The notes under the pieces were generated by a model, which saw nothing but the letters and a program-made list of their open reading frames with translations, had not been told where the DNA came from and did not search any database. 40,867 nt of DNA from an uncultured Clostridia bacterium (GTDB taxonomy: Bacteria; Bacillota; Clostridia; UBA1381): contig CANQQW010000013.1 of the NCBI GenBank assembly GCA_947626075.1, forward strand, positions 1 through 40,867. The letters are read 5' to 3'. The position numbers and the translations under genes were made by a program. Numbering within the stretch: position 1 is the stretch's first letter; every line of letters starts with the position of its first letter. Positions 22,003 through 30,477 of the stretch are shown piece after piece.

Positions 22003-22886
22003 TTTATCTTGCAATTGCAGCCGCGTTGGCACTCATTATAGTCATTACAAATATTAAAATCGTACCGCAGGCGCACGCCTATATCATAGAACGTTTCGGC
22101 GGTTACTGCGCGACGTGGGATGTCGGTCTGCACATAAAACTGCCGTTTGTGGACAGAGTGGCAAAAAAAGTCAATCTGAAAGAGCATGTCGCTGATTTCC
22201 CGCCGCAGGCGGTAATTACGGAGGACAACGTAACCATGCAGATTGACACGGTGGTGTATTATCAAATAACGGATCCGAAGCTGTACACCTACGGAGTAGA
22301 AAGTCCGATGATGGCAATTGAAAACCTGACCGCCACCACCCTCCGTAACATTATAGGCGACCTGGAGCTTGACGAAACGCTTACCTCGCGTGAGACTGTA
22401 AACACAAAAATGCGCTCCATTCTCGATGAGGCAACCGACCCGTGGGGTATTAAGATTAACAGAGTGGAGCTTAAAAACATTATGCCGCCAAAGGAAATTC
22501 AGGACGCTATGGAACGTCAGATGAAGGCGGAAAGAGAACGCCGCGAGAGCATCCTCCGCGCCGAGGGCGAGAAAAAGAGCGCGGTACTGCGCGCCGAAGG
22601 CGAAAAAGAAAGCGCAATACTCAAAGCTGAGGCGAAGAAGCAGGCGGCTATTAAGGAAGCCGAGGGTGAAGCCGAGGCTATTATCACCGTACAGACTGCT
22701 GTGGCGGAGGGTATACGCAGAATTAACGAGTCAAATCCGAGAGATTCTTACATAGCCCTAAAAGCCCTTGAAAGCTTTGAAAAAGCTGCCGACGGCAAGG
22801 CTACAAAGATAATCATACCGTCTGAAATACAAGGCTTGGCGGGGCTTGCCGCGTCGTTTAAAGGAGTTTTGACAGAAACGGAATAA
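21999..22886 (+). CDS. SPFH/stomatin-like membrane protein (QmcA family)
   Basis: A 295-residue protein. An N-terminal membrane anchor (MIYLAIAAALALIIVITN) precedes an SPFH domain (about 20-180: IVPQAHAYIIERFGGY, LPFVDRVAKKVNLKEHV, MQIDTVVYYQITDP, ATTLRNIIGDLELDETLTSR), then an Ala/Glu-rich coiled-coil with three 11-residue repeats (RAEGEKKSAVL, RAEGEKESAIL, KAEAKKQAAIK) and a conserved tail. Such proteins form large membrane cages that organise lipids and proteases, and usually pair with NfeD. The start overlaps the upstream stop by 4 nt (ATGA), indicating coupled translation. Confidence 0.93.
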   Translation: MIYLAIAAALALIIVITNIKIVPQAHAYIIERFGGYCATWDVGLHIKLPFVDRVAKKVNLKEHVADFPPQAVITEDNVTMQIDTVVYYQITDPKLYTYGVESPMMAIENLTATTLRNIIGDLELDETLTSRETVNTKMRSILDEATDPWGIKINRVELKNIMPPKEIQDAMERQMKAERERRESILRAEGEKKSAVLRAEGEKESAILKAEAKKQAAIKEAEGEAEAIITVQTAVAEGIRRINESNPRDSYIALKALESFEKAADGKATKIIIPSEIQGLAGLAASFKGVLTETE

Positions 22887-22890
22887 ACAA

Positions 22891-22928
22891 AAATATACTG
22901 TCGGTCAAATACCGACAGTATATTTTTT
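22891..22928. terminator. Bidirectional terminator
   Basis: ATATACTGTCGGT (22893-22905) pairs with ACCGACAGTATAT (22911-22923), loop CAAAT, followed by TTTTTT; it separates the convergent SPFH and CAP genes. Confidence 0.9.
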
Positions 22929-22952
22929 GTGCTGTACGCCAAAGATATGCGG

Positions 22953-23828
22953 TCAACCTATAAAGAGCTGCGACCAGTAGTATGTACTTCCGTTTTTATA
23001 GCAGCCTACGCCTATCTTCGTGTACGACGCGTTAAGAATATTCGCGCGGTGACCCGATGAGTTCATCCACGAATTAACTACCTGCTGCGGCGTTTTCTGT
23101 CCGTACGCGATATTTTCACCCGCCGCGCGGTACGTCACTCCGTACTCGGACAAAACCGTACTGAACTTCGTTCCGTTCGGACGCGTATGCGAAAAACTTT
23201 TAGTTGTCTCAACCGCTCGCTGCTGTGCCGCTTCCATAAGCGTCGAGTCGGCGGAGAGAGGGCTTAAACCGTACTTCGCGCGCTCATCGTTTACAAGCTC
23301 GATAACCTGATACGCATACGAATATTCGCCCGACGACGGCGCTTGAGTCGCCTCAGGAGTGGGAGTGGGCGTGGGCGGAAGCGTGGGCTTAGGCGTCGCA
23401 GTAGGTTTCGCCGTTACATCAGGTTTCGCGGTCGCTGTAGGCGCGGGCGTTACAGCCGGCGCTTTTGTCGGTTCCGGCGCGGTCGTAGGCGCGGGAGTTG
23501 GCGCAACCGTCGGCGCAGGTGTAGGTACAGGCGTAGGCTCAACCGTAGGTACGGGCGTTGGCGTCGGCTTAGACGCATCGGAGCCGCATGAGCCTCCTCC
23601 TGACGGCTTAAAGTAATTATTCAAAACTTCTTCAAGCGAAGCACAATTATCTTTTGTACAGAGCTTTGCGCCTATACCGCAAAGCGCGTCCTTAAGACTT
23701 TTCACACTCTCCGAGCATACCGTATTGCCGGTCAAGCAGTCCTTTACCGCGGCTGGCGCGGCGTTGCCGCAGCCGTACGAGCCGCACGACAGCGCAACGG
23801 AGAGAATAATTGATGGAATGATTGACAT
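22953..23828 (-). CDS. Secreted CAP (SCP/PR1) domain protein with Pro/Thr-rich linker
   Basis: A 291-residue protein. A signal-like N-terminus ([16 protein letters not shown]) is followed by a cysteine-rich region with nine or more Cys (about 15-80), a Pro/Thr/Ala linker (about 85-165, many PTPxP repeats), and a C-terminal CAP domain (about 170-291) with [37 protein letters not shown] and [13 protein letters not shown] (conserved His and Glu residues of the CAP cleft). CAP proteins are common in clostridial secretomes and spore coats; no enzymatic role is assigned. It has its own promoter and is flanked by a bidirectional terminator. The Cys-rich N-terminal module is not one I recognise. Confidence 0.88.
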   Translation of the reverse strand: MSIIPSIILSVALSCGSYGCGNAAPAAVKDCLTGNTVCSESVKSLKDALCGIGAKLCTKDNCASLEEVLNNYFKPSGGGSCGSDASKPTPTPVPTVEPTPVPTPAPTVAPTPAPTTAPEPTKAPAVTPAPTATAKPDVTAKPTATPKPTLPPTPTPTPEATQAPSSGEYSYAYQVIELVNDERAKYGLSPLSADSTLMEAAQQRAVETTKSFSHTRPNGTKFSTVLSEYGVTYRAAGENIAYGQKTPQQVVNSWMNSSGHRANILNASYTKIGVGCYKNGSTYYWSQLFIG

Positions 23829-23884
23829 TTTCCATTCGCCCCTTTATTATAATTTTTCGCGGTTAAAATTTAAACCGCAACCGT

Positions 23885-23913
23885 ATAATAGCACTTTTGA
23901 AAAAGACTTGCAA
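23885..23913 (-). promoter_or_regulatory. Promoter of the CAP-domain gene
   Basis: TTGCAA (23913-23908), a 17-bp spacer and TATTAT (23890-23885) on the minus strand, 57 nt before the ATG. Confidence 0.55.
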
Positions 23914-23976
23914 TGGTAATGTGTTCCCTCATTTCCGTACTTTTTTTATTTTTCTTAAATTTGTTGTATATGGGAA

Positions 23977-24005
23977 TTGAATATAGGAAATTTTTATGAT
24001 AAAAT
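23977..24005 (+). promoter_or_regulatory. Promoter of the DUF6472-dinB-GH2 gene run
   Basis: TTGAAT (23977-23982), a 17-bp spacer and TAAAAT (24000-24005), 37 nt before the ATG at 24043. Confidence 0.65.
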
Positions 24006-24042
24006 ATTTTAAACAGAAGCCATATGATACGGAGGTGACGGA

Positions 24043-24219
24043 ATGAAAAGCAACTGTGAAATGTGCATGAACTATTACTACGATGACGAGTACGAGTGTA
24101 TGTGCTGCGCCGTAGACCTTGACGAGGATGAAATGTACGGCTTTTTAACAGGCGGCAATTCGGACTGTCACTATTTCCGTCAAGGCGATGATTATACCAT
24201 AGTCAGGAAGCAGAATTAA
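24043..24219 (+). CDS. Small Cys-rich acidic protein, DUF6472-like
   Basis: A 58-residue protein. It starts MKSNCEMCMNYYYDDEYECMC and continues with DLDEDEMYGFLTGG and CHYFRQGDDYTIVRKQN. The cysteine spacing (C5, C8, then C19, C21, C22 and a late C) suggests a small metal site. It resembles the short DUF6472 proteins of clostridia, whose function is unknown. GGAGGTGACGGA precedes the ATG. It ends 1 nt before the dinB start, so translation is coupled and a link to DNA damage tolerance is possible. The GH2 gene follows dinB. Confidence 0.8.
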   Translation: MKSNCEMCMNYYYDDEYECMCCAVDLDEDEMYGFLTGGNSDCHYFRQGDDYTIVRKQN

Positions 24220-24220
24220 C

Positions 24221-25431
24221 ATGGACAGAACAATACTTCACTGTGACTGTAACGGCTTTTACGCTTCCGTCGAGTGTGTCATGAATCCCGCGCTTCGGGA
24301 CGTGCCTATGGCGGTGGGCGGCGACGAGGAAAGCCGGCACGGAATTATACTCGCCAAAAACGAGAAAGCGAAAAAATTCAATATTAAGACTGCTGAAACA
24401 ATATGGCAGGCTCGGCAAAAATGTCCCGAGCTTGTAATTGTCCCGCCGCGCCACGACCTGTACCACGAATTTTCAAAGCGCGTCATGGATATTTACAAGC
24501 GCTACACCGACCGCGTTGAAAGCTTCGGTCTTGACGAGGCTTGGCTCGACGTTACGGAAAGTAAAATGCTGTTCGGTGACGGTAAGCATATCGCAGACGA
24601 GCTGCGGCACGTTGTGCGCGAAGAAACGGGACTTACAATTTCGGTCGGCGTGTCGTTCTGCAAAGTATTCGCAAAGCTTGGCAGCGACTATAAAAAGCCA
24701 GATGCGACAACTGTATTTTCGCGTGAAAACTGGAAAGAGTTTATCTACCCGCTGCCCGCCCAAGACCTGCTTTTTGTTGGGCGCAAAACCACGGCGGAGC
24801 TTCATAAACTCGGCATAACCACAATCGGTCAGCTTGCCGCGTTCGATGAACGCTCGCTCGTGTCACATCTCGGTAAGGCGGGCGGTATGCTGTACCGCTA
24901 CGCGAACGGTCTCGACGATGAGGAAGTAAGACTTGTGAATGAAAAGGATGATGTTAAGTCAATCGGTAACGGTATCACATTCAGTCACGATCTTACGGGC
25001 GAGGGTGAAATACGCGGCGGTATATACGCGCTCTGCGACTCTGTTGCGTCGCGTATGCGCGCTAGGGACTTAAATGCACCACCGTGCAGGTTATGATAAA
25101 AGATCCCAATTTCAAAACCATAAGCCGTCAAACAAAGCTTGCGTCACCGACGTGTACCTCGCGCGATATACGCGAAGCGGCTATGGCTCTTGTCAGGAAA
25201 GTATGGAATATAGATTTACCGATACGTATGATGTCGGTTACGTGTACGGGAATGGTCGGTGAAAACGACATATATGAGCAAATAAGTCTGTTTGAAGAAA
25301 GCAAAAAACATGACAAGAAGATAGAAAAATTTGAAAAAACCGTGGACAGCCTTAAAAACCGTTTCGGCGACGTTGTGTCGCTCGGCGGCAGCATAAATGA
25401 ATATAAGGGAAAAATCAAAAAAGACTGTTAG
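24221..25431 (+). pseudogene. dinB: DNA polymerase IV (Y-family) with a -1 frameshift
   Basis: The first frame (24221-25096) gives 291 residues with HCDCNGFYASVE, VESFGLDEAWLDVT (catalytic acidic residues), GVSFCKVFAKLGSDYKKP and the thumb (FVGRKTTAELHKLGITTIGQLA). It then derails after RMRARD. The continuation is in another frame: GLKCTTVQVMIKDPNFKTISRQ through the little-finger domain to EQISLFEE, a sliding-clamp-binding motif, ending at 25431. Adding one G to the GGG run at 25065-25067 restores a continuous protein of about 403 residues, the normal length. So either this is a recent inactivating deletion, a sequencing or assembly error, or a slip site. The rest is well conserved, which favours error or very recent loss. 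A GH2 gene starts 9 nt later. Confidence 0.85.
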
Positions 25432-25440
25432 GAGATTACT

Positions 25441-28170
25441 ATGGAAAAATTCAGCTTAGACAGAGATTGGAAATTTCACAACGGCGATATAGCGGCGCCG
25501 CGCATAAATTCACATACCGAATCTTACATGGCGGCTAAGGCGGGCGGCGCGATTGGCGCGGCTTCGCCCGATTTTGACAAAAGCGACTGGGAAACGGTAA
25601 ACCTGCCTCATGACTGGGCGGTATACGGTGACTTTGACGAAACATGGGGACCGGCTCAGGGCTATAAACCGCGCGGCAAGGCGTGGTACTCAAAGCGGTT
25701 CCGCCTTGAAGAAAGCGATAAGGATAAGCAGATTTTGATTGAGTTCGGAGGAATATCCTCGCACGCGGTAGTGTATTTAAACGGTTCGGTCATAGCGAGG
25801 AATTTCTGCGGTTACAATTCATTCGTTGCCGACGCCACCGATATGGCTCTCTACGGCGACCAAATTAACGACCTTACGGTGTTTGTGGACGCGACTGTAA
25901 CAGAAGGCTGGTGGTACGAGGGCGCGGGCATTTACCGTCATGTAAACCTTTACAAGAAAAATCCCGCGCATATCGCGCATTGGGGCGTGTTTGTACATCC
26001 CGAAAAAAAGACCGTGGACGTATGGGACGCGCTTACCGATACCACGGTTGAAAATTCCTCAAATGATGATAAAAATGTGCGTCTTAAAACGTATATACTT
26101 GACATAAAGGACAACACCGTAGGCGGTGCGGAAACGGAGCTTCATATAAGCAGCGGGGAACGAGTGCTCGTTAAGCAAAGTGTGCTTACGTACAGTCCTC
26201 TTTTGTGGGACATTGACTCGCCGAATATGTACAGAATGGTAAGCGAGCTTTACGAGGATACTGTTTTAGTGGACAAGCAGGTAAATAATTTCGGTTTCCG
26301 CACAATCTCAATCGACGCGGACAACGGATTTTTCCTTAACGGGAGACGCGTAACGCTCTACGGCACATGCAACCACCAAGACCACGCGGGTGTGGGCATA
26401 GCCGTACCCGACAGCGTGAACGAATACAGAATAAAGCTGCTTAAAGAAATGGGTTCAAACGCGTACCGCGCGGCGCACGGAAATCCAAACGTTGAAGTTC
26501 TTGACTACTGCGATAAATACGGATTGCTCGTCATGGATGAAAACCGCAACTTCAATACAAGCAGCGACGGTATAAGTCAGGTGCGCGATATGGTAATGCG
26601 CGACCGCAACCACCCGTCGGTGGTAATGTATTCCGTATTTAACGAGGAACCGCTTCAAGGTACGCCCACGGGCAGAAAACTGACTGAGCGGCTTCGGCGT
26701 GAAATTAAAAAGCTTGACGATACCCGCTTCGTAGTCGGCGCAATGAATACCGGCGTAATGAGCGAAAGCGGCGCGTCAGGTGCGCTCGACATTACGGGCT
26801 TTAACTATATAACTCACACATACGACGATTTCCGTGAAAAGTACCCGCATATTCCGATGCTCGGCAGTGAAAATGACAGCTCGTTTGAAACGCGCGGCGT
26901 GTACAAGACCGACTACGATAAAAATGTCATCGACTGCTATGACAGTGAGGCGGCTGTGTGGGGTAACACCTACCGTGACGGATTTAAACAGGTTGATACG
27001 CGCAAGCATATAATGGGTCTGTTTATATGGACAGGCTTCGATTACCGCGGCGAACCTACTCCGTTCGAGTGGCCCTCAATAAGCACTCAATTCGGTATTA
27101 TGGACACCTGCGGCTTTAAAAAAGACGCGTTTTACCTAAACAAAGCGTTTTTTACCGATGAGCCTATGATACACATTCTCCCCCACTGGAACCACGACGA
27201 GGGAAAAACGGTACGCGTAATGACGCATACAAACTGCACCGAGGCGGAGCTGTTTCTAAATGGTAAATCGCTCGGAAAAAAAGATGTTGACAAGTACGAT
27301 ATGACCGACTGGTATGTGCCGTTTGAAAGAGGAACACTAAAAATGGTCGGATTTATTGACGGTGAGCCTGTCTGCTATGATGAGGTAACAACAGCGGGTA
27401 AGGCAAAAAAAATAGTTATCACACCCGCTATGGATTTTGTATATGACGCTTCGGACGACGCTGTTATATTCAACATATCCGCTTGCGACGCGGACGGTCT
27501 TACTGTCCCCACGGCTGATAATCTTATTAAATTTACAGCCGAAGGCGGCGAGATTATCGGCGTCGGCAACGGCGACCCGAACTCGCACGAAGCCGATAAG
27601 GCGGATGAAAGACGTTTGTTTAACGGTCTGTGTCAGGTAATAGTAAAACAGACGGACGGCGCAAAAAGCATTGTCCTGACGGCAGCGTCCGACGGGCTTA
27701 CAGGCGTAAGCGCTGAGGTAAAATCAGTGGAAAATAAAAATAAGCCGGTATATATACCGTCCGTAAACGAGCGGTATATATCAAAATGGCGGCAGGCGGT
27801 CGAGCTTAGCCCAAAGCGTCCCGACCCGTACAAAGAAATTATGGACAGCGACATGAATACTTGGGGCATAGTCACTGTTGGAAGCGGTCACGACGACAAA
27901 TTTGACGGCGTTTCGGGTTACGTCCTTTATAAAACAACAGCCGATATACGTAAAAACGATAATTTTATCATTTTCCGCGAAATAACGGGAAATTTTGTTG
28001 AGATACACATAAACGGCGAAATGAGATTTGAAGACGAATGCCCGGGCGGCAGCACGGCGTATGTAAATGTATCGGATATAAGCGGCGCGGCGGAAATCGC
28101 GGTAATCATATATTCCGCGTCCGAAAAAGCCAAAGCGGGTATTTCAAAGCCTGTGGTAATAACCGATTAA
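25441..28170 (+). CDS. GH2 family glycoside hydrolase (beta-galactosidase-like, DUF4982 type)
   Basis: A 909-residue protein without a signal peptide, so cytoplasmic. Order: sugar-binding jelly roll (about 1-180, with VNLPHDWAVYGDF and WYSKRF), immunoglobulin-like domain (about 185-290), TIM barrel (about 290-590) with GTCNHQDHAGVG, RAAHGNPN, VMYSVFNEEP (acid/base Glu after Asn) and PMLGSENDSS (likely nucleophile Glu), then two beta domains (DUF4982-like and a Big-like segment, ADGLTVPTADNLIKF) and a C-terminal jelly roll. It acts on beta-galactosides or beta-glucuronides; which cannot be said. AGGAG precedes the ATG. It lies in line with dinB, an unusual partner, and ends at a perfect bidirectional terminator. 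Confidence 0.88.
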   Translation: MEKFSLDRDWKFHNGDIAAPRINSHTESYMAAKAGGAIGAASPDFDKSDWETVNLPHDWAVYGDFDETWGPAQGYKPRGKAWYSKRFRLEESDKDKQILIEFGGISSHAVVYLNGSVIARNFCGYNSFVADATDMALYGDQINDLTVFVDATVTEGWWYEGAGIYRHVNLYKKNPAHIAHWGVFVHPEKKTVDVWDALTDTTVENSSNDDKNVRLKTYILDIKDNTVGGAETELHISSGERVLVKQSVLTYSPLLWDIDSPNMYRMVSELYEDTVLVDKQVNNFGFRTISIDADNGFFLNGRRVTLYGTCNHQDHAGVGIAVPDSVNEYRIKLLKEMGSNAYRAAHGNPNVEVLDYCDKYGLLVMDENRNFNTSSDGISQVRDMVMRDRNHPSVVMYSVFNEEPLQGTPTGRKLTERLRREIKKLDDTRFVVGAMNTGVMSESGASGALDITGFNYITHTYDDFREKYPHIPMLGSENDSSFETRGVYKTDYDKNVIDCYDSEAAVWGNTYRDGFKQVDTRKHIMGLFIWTGFDYRGEPTPFEWPSISTQFGIMDTCGFKKDAFYLNKAFFTDEPMIHILPHWNHDEGKTVRVMTHTNCTEAELFLNGKSLGKKDVDKYDMTDWYVPFERGTLKMVGFIDGEPVCYDEVTTAGKAKKIVITPAMDFVYDASDDAVIFNISACDADGLTVPTADNLIKFTAEGGEIIGVGNGDPNSHEADKADERRLFNGLCQVIVKQTDGAKSIVLTAASDGLTGVSAEVKSVENKNKPVYIPSVNERYISKWRQAVELSPKRPDPYKEIMDSDMNTWGIVTVGSGHDDKFDGVSGYVLYKTTADIRKNDNFIIFREITGNFVEIHINGEMRFEDECPGGSTAYVNVSDISGAAEIAVIIYSASEKAKAGISKPVVITD

Positions 28171-28173
28171 AAG

Positions 28174-28208
28174 TTAAGGGGACACTAAATTTAGTGTCCC
28201 CTTTATTC
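28174..28208. terminator. Bidirectional terminator
   Basis: Perfect palindrome AAGGGGACACTAAA/TTTAGTGTCCCCTT (28176-28203), followed by TATTCTTTTC on the plus strand. It lies between the converging GH2 and GNAT genes. Confidence 0.82.
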
Positions 28209-28242
28209 TTTTCGGTTTTTCTCCTCTTTTTGATTTTTAATT

Positions 28243-28707
28243 TTACAATATCGTTTCCATAGTCGTACTCATGGGGCTTAGTCCGCACTTTTCGTAGAAT
28301 TTTCTTGCCGCCTCGTTACACGCCCAAACATTTAATGTCACGTTGTAGCAGCCTATACTTTTAGCGTAACTTTTTACGTACTCGTAAAGCGCGCTGCCGA
28401 TATGTTCTCCCCTGCAATTTTCATCGACGCATAAATCATCTATGTACAGCGTTTTCATATCGGTCAGTACGTTATTATTTTTACGTTCTTTTATTATACA
28501 GAATGCGTAGCCCTTAACAGTACCGTCATCCGCGACAAAGATAGGGCGCTTATCATCTTTGATAATTTCCGTAAGCTCCGTGTCCGTGTATTTGCGGCAG
28601 TTCGGTTTAAACAAGTCCGGCCTGCCGTTATGATGTACGGTAAGCACCTGTAAAAGGAGGTCGTCTATTCTTTTGATGTCGCTTGCTTCGGCTCTGCGTA
28701 TATTCAA
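28243..28707 (-). CDS. GNAT family N-acetyltransferase
   Basis: A 154-residue protein with the GNAT fold: IRRAEASDIKRIDDLL at the start, YIDDLCVDENCRGEHIGSALYEYV holding the acetyl-CoA loop (R-G-E-H-I-G), and LNVWACNEAARKFYEKCGL at the end. The substrate is unknown. The start is a TTG 8 nt after AAGGAG; no in-frame ATG gives the conserved N-terminus, so TTG is preferred. It lies 82 nt downstream of hydA with no terminator seen between them, so read-through from the hydrogenase operon is possible. Confidence 0.88.
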   Translation of the reverse strand: MNIRRAEASDIKRIDDLLLQVLTVHHNGRPDLFKPNCRKYTDTELTEIIKDDKRPIFVADDGTVKGYAFCIIKERKNNNVLTDMKTLYIDDLCVDENCRGEHIGSALYEYVKSYAKSIGCYNVTLNVWACNEAARKFYEKCGLSPMSTTMETIL

Positions 28708-28788
28708 ATTTATCTCTCCTTAAATGCTTTTTAATAGTCAATGTTCCGCCTTTAAACTTCATTTTTGGCAATTCCAAACGAAAGTCGG

Positions 28789-30474
28789 TTATTCGTAATG
28801 GACGTGGAGGAGATTGTGCGCCTCTTCCTTTAATATATCGTCGTATATGTAATTCATAATCGGGTTTTTATCGGAGAATTTTATCTGTATACGCTCGTCG
28901 GTATGGTAAAGTCCTCTCGCGCGCTTGTCGCGCTCGGGGCTTATCGCGAACGGCTGTCCCGCTCCGCCTATACAGCCCTCCGGGCATGCCATAATCTCAA
29001 TAAGGTCGTAATACAATTCCCCGCTCTGCGTCGCCTTAATAATCTTCTCTGCGTTCGCAAGTCCGTGAACCACACATATTTTAAAATCTCTGCCGCCGGC
29101 GTGTACCGTGGCTTCCTTTATTTCTTCCCTGCCTCTCACGCCGATGAACTTGATGTCCTTTACCGCGCCGGAACTTTTATCGTCGCTGCACTGACGTATT
29201 ACCGCCTCGGCGACGCCGCCGGTAACACCGAAAATAACGCCGGCTCCGCTGCCGCCCATGTCAAACGGCGAGTCAAGATACTCATTCTCAAGCTCTCCAA
29301 ACTGTATGCCCGCCTCGCGTATCATCGTCGCAAGCTCCTGTGTCGTCAGCGACAACTCCACAATTCGCTTGCCGTTTTCGGTAAACTCGTTTCTCGCAAC
29401 CTCGTACTTCTTCGCCGTACACGGCATGATAGCTACAGAAATAAGCTCGCGCTCGTCACCGCTTTGTTCGTGCCACTTCTTTATCACGCTTCCGAACATC
29501 TGCATCGGTGAACGGCAGCTTGAAATGTTCGTGTTTATAAGCTCGGGGTGCTTATTTTCCGCGTACCTGATCCAAGCGGGACAGCAAGAGGTATACATCG
29601 GAAACGTGCCGCCGTTTTCAACACGTTCCATAAACTCAGCCGCTTCCTCCATGACCGTCAAATCGGCGGAAAGGGCGGTGTCAAACACGCTGTCCACGCC
29701 CATCATCTTGAGCGCCTTAACGGTCTTGCCGAGCACGTTTTCGCCGTGCTCAATACCAAACTCGTCACCAAGCGCAACGCGCACCGCAGGCGCGATTTGA
29801 ACAACTACGCGCTTAGTCGGGTCGTCAAGGTACTGCCACATTTTTTCCGTTTCGTCCTTAACCGTTATAGCACCGGTGGGACATACCGCCGCGCACTGAC
29901 CGCAGTTTACGCAGTCCGTGTCGCACAGCTTCATGTCAAACGCGGGCATTACCTGAAGCCTCGAACCTCTGTGCGCGAAATCAATTACGCCAAGTCCTTG
30001 CTTCTCCCGGCACACTCTCACGCAGTCGCCGCATAGGATACACTTGTTCGGGTCGCGAACAATACTCTTACTGCTTGTGTCTTTCTCTTTTTCCTCCCTG
30101 TTGTTCTCAAAGCGAACACGCTTCACACCGAAACGAAGCGCAAGCTCCTGCAAGCGGCACGAGCCGTTTTTTGAACACGTTGTACAGTCGCGGCAGTGCG
30201 TTGCCAAAAGCAGCTCCAAAATCATCTTTCTGTGTTTTTGCAGTGCAGGCGTGTTCGTCTTTATCTTCATACCGTCGCGCGGGAGCGTCGAACAAGCCGC
30301 CTCAATACCGCCGCGCTCGTTCTCCACGACACACATTCTGCAAGCGCCGTATGTGGAAAGCTCTGAGTAGTAACAGAACGTGGGCATCTCTATACCCGCC
30401 TTGCGTATAACTTCAAGGATATTCTTTTCGTCCTCAAATTCAATTTTCATTCCGTCAATGTACATATATCCCAT
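28789..30474 (-). CDS. hydA: NADH-linked [FeFe]-hydrogenase catalytic subunit
   Basis: A 561-residue protein. An N-terminal [2Fe-2S] domain (FCYYSELSTYGACRMCVVE), a His-Cys cluster segment (HCRDCTTCSKNGSC), a two-[4Fe-4S] ferredoxin domain (CILCGDCVRVC and CVNCGQCAAVCPTG), then the H-cluster domain with TSCCPAW (L1), MPCTAKKYE (L2) and MACPEGCIGGAGQP (L3). The C-terminal small-subunit-like tail is present. It produces or takes up hydrogen and is cytoplasmic. With hydB and hydC it forms a trimeric, probably electron-bifurcating hydrogenase using NADH and ferredoxin. GGAGG precedes the ATG by 8 nt and overlaps the hydB end. L3 has E where many family members have G; this is a common variant. 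Confidence 0.95.
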   Translation of the reverse strand: MGYMYIDGMKIEFEDEKNILEVIRKAGIEMPTFCYYSELSTYGACRMCVVENERGGIEAACSTLPRDGMKIKTNTPALQKHRKMILELLLATHCRDCTTCSKNGSCRLQELALRFGVKRVRFENNREEKEKDTSSKSIVRDPNKCILCGDCVRVCREKQGLGVIDFAHRGSRLQVMPAFDMKLCDTDCVNCGQCAAVCPTGAITVKDETEKMWQYLDDPTKRVVVQIAPAVRVALGDEFGIEHGENVLGKTVKALKMMGVDSVFDTALSADLTVMEEAAEFMERVENGGTFPMYTSCCPAWIRYAENKHPELINTNISSCRSPMQMFGSVIKKWHEQSGDERELISVAIMPCTAKKYEVARNEFTENGKRIVELSLTTQELATMIREAGIQFGELENEYLDSPFDMGGSGAGVIFGVTGGVAEAVIRQCSDDKSSGAVKDIKFIGVRGREEIKEATVHAGGRDFKICVVHGLANAEKIIKATQSGELYYDLIEIMACPEGCIGGAGQPFAISPERDKRARGLYHTDERIQIKFSDKNPIMNYIYDDILKEEAHNLLHVHYE

Positions 30475-30477
30475 CGT

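Noticed and set aside
23343-23616. Gly/Val- or Arg-rich plus-strand frames opposite the CAP-domain gene
   Set aside because: They are the complement of the Pro/Thr linker codons; repetitive composition, no start signals.
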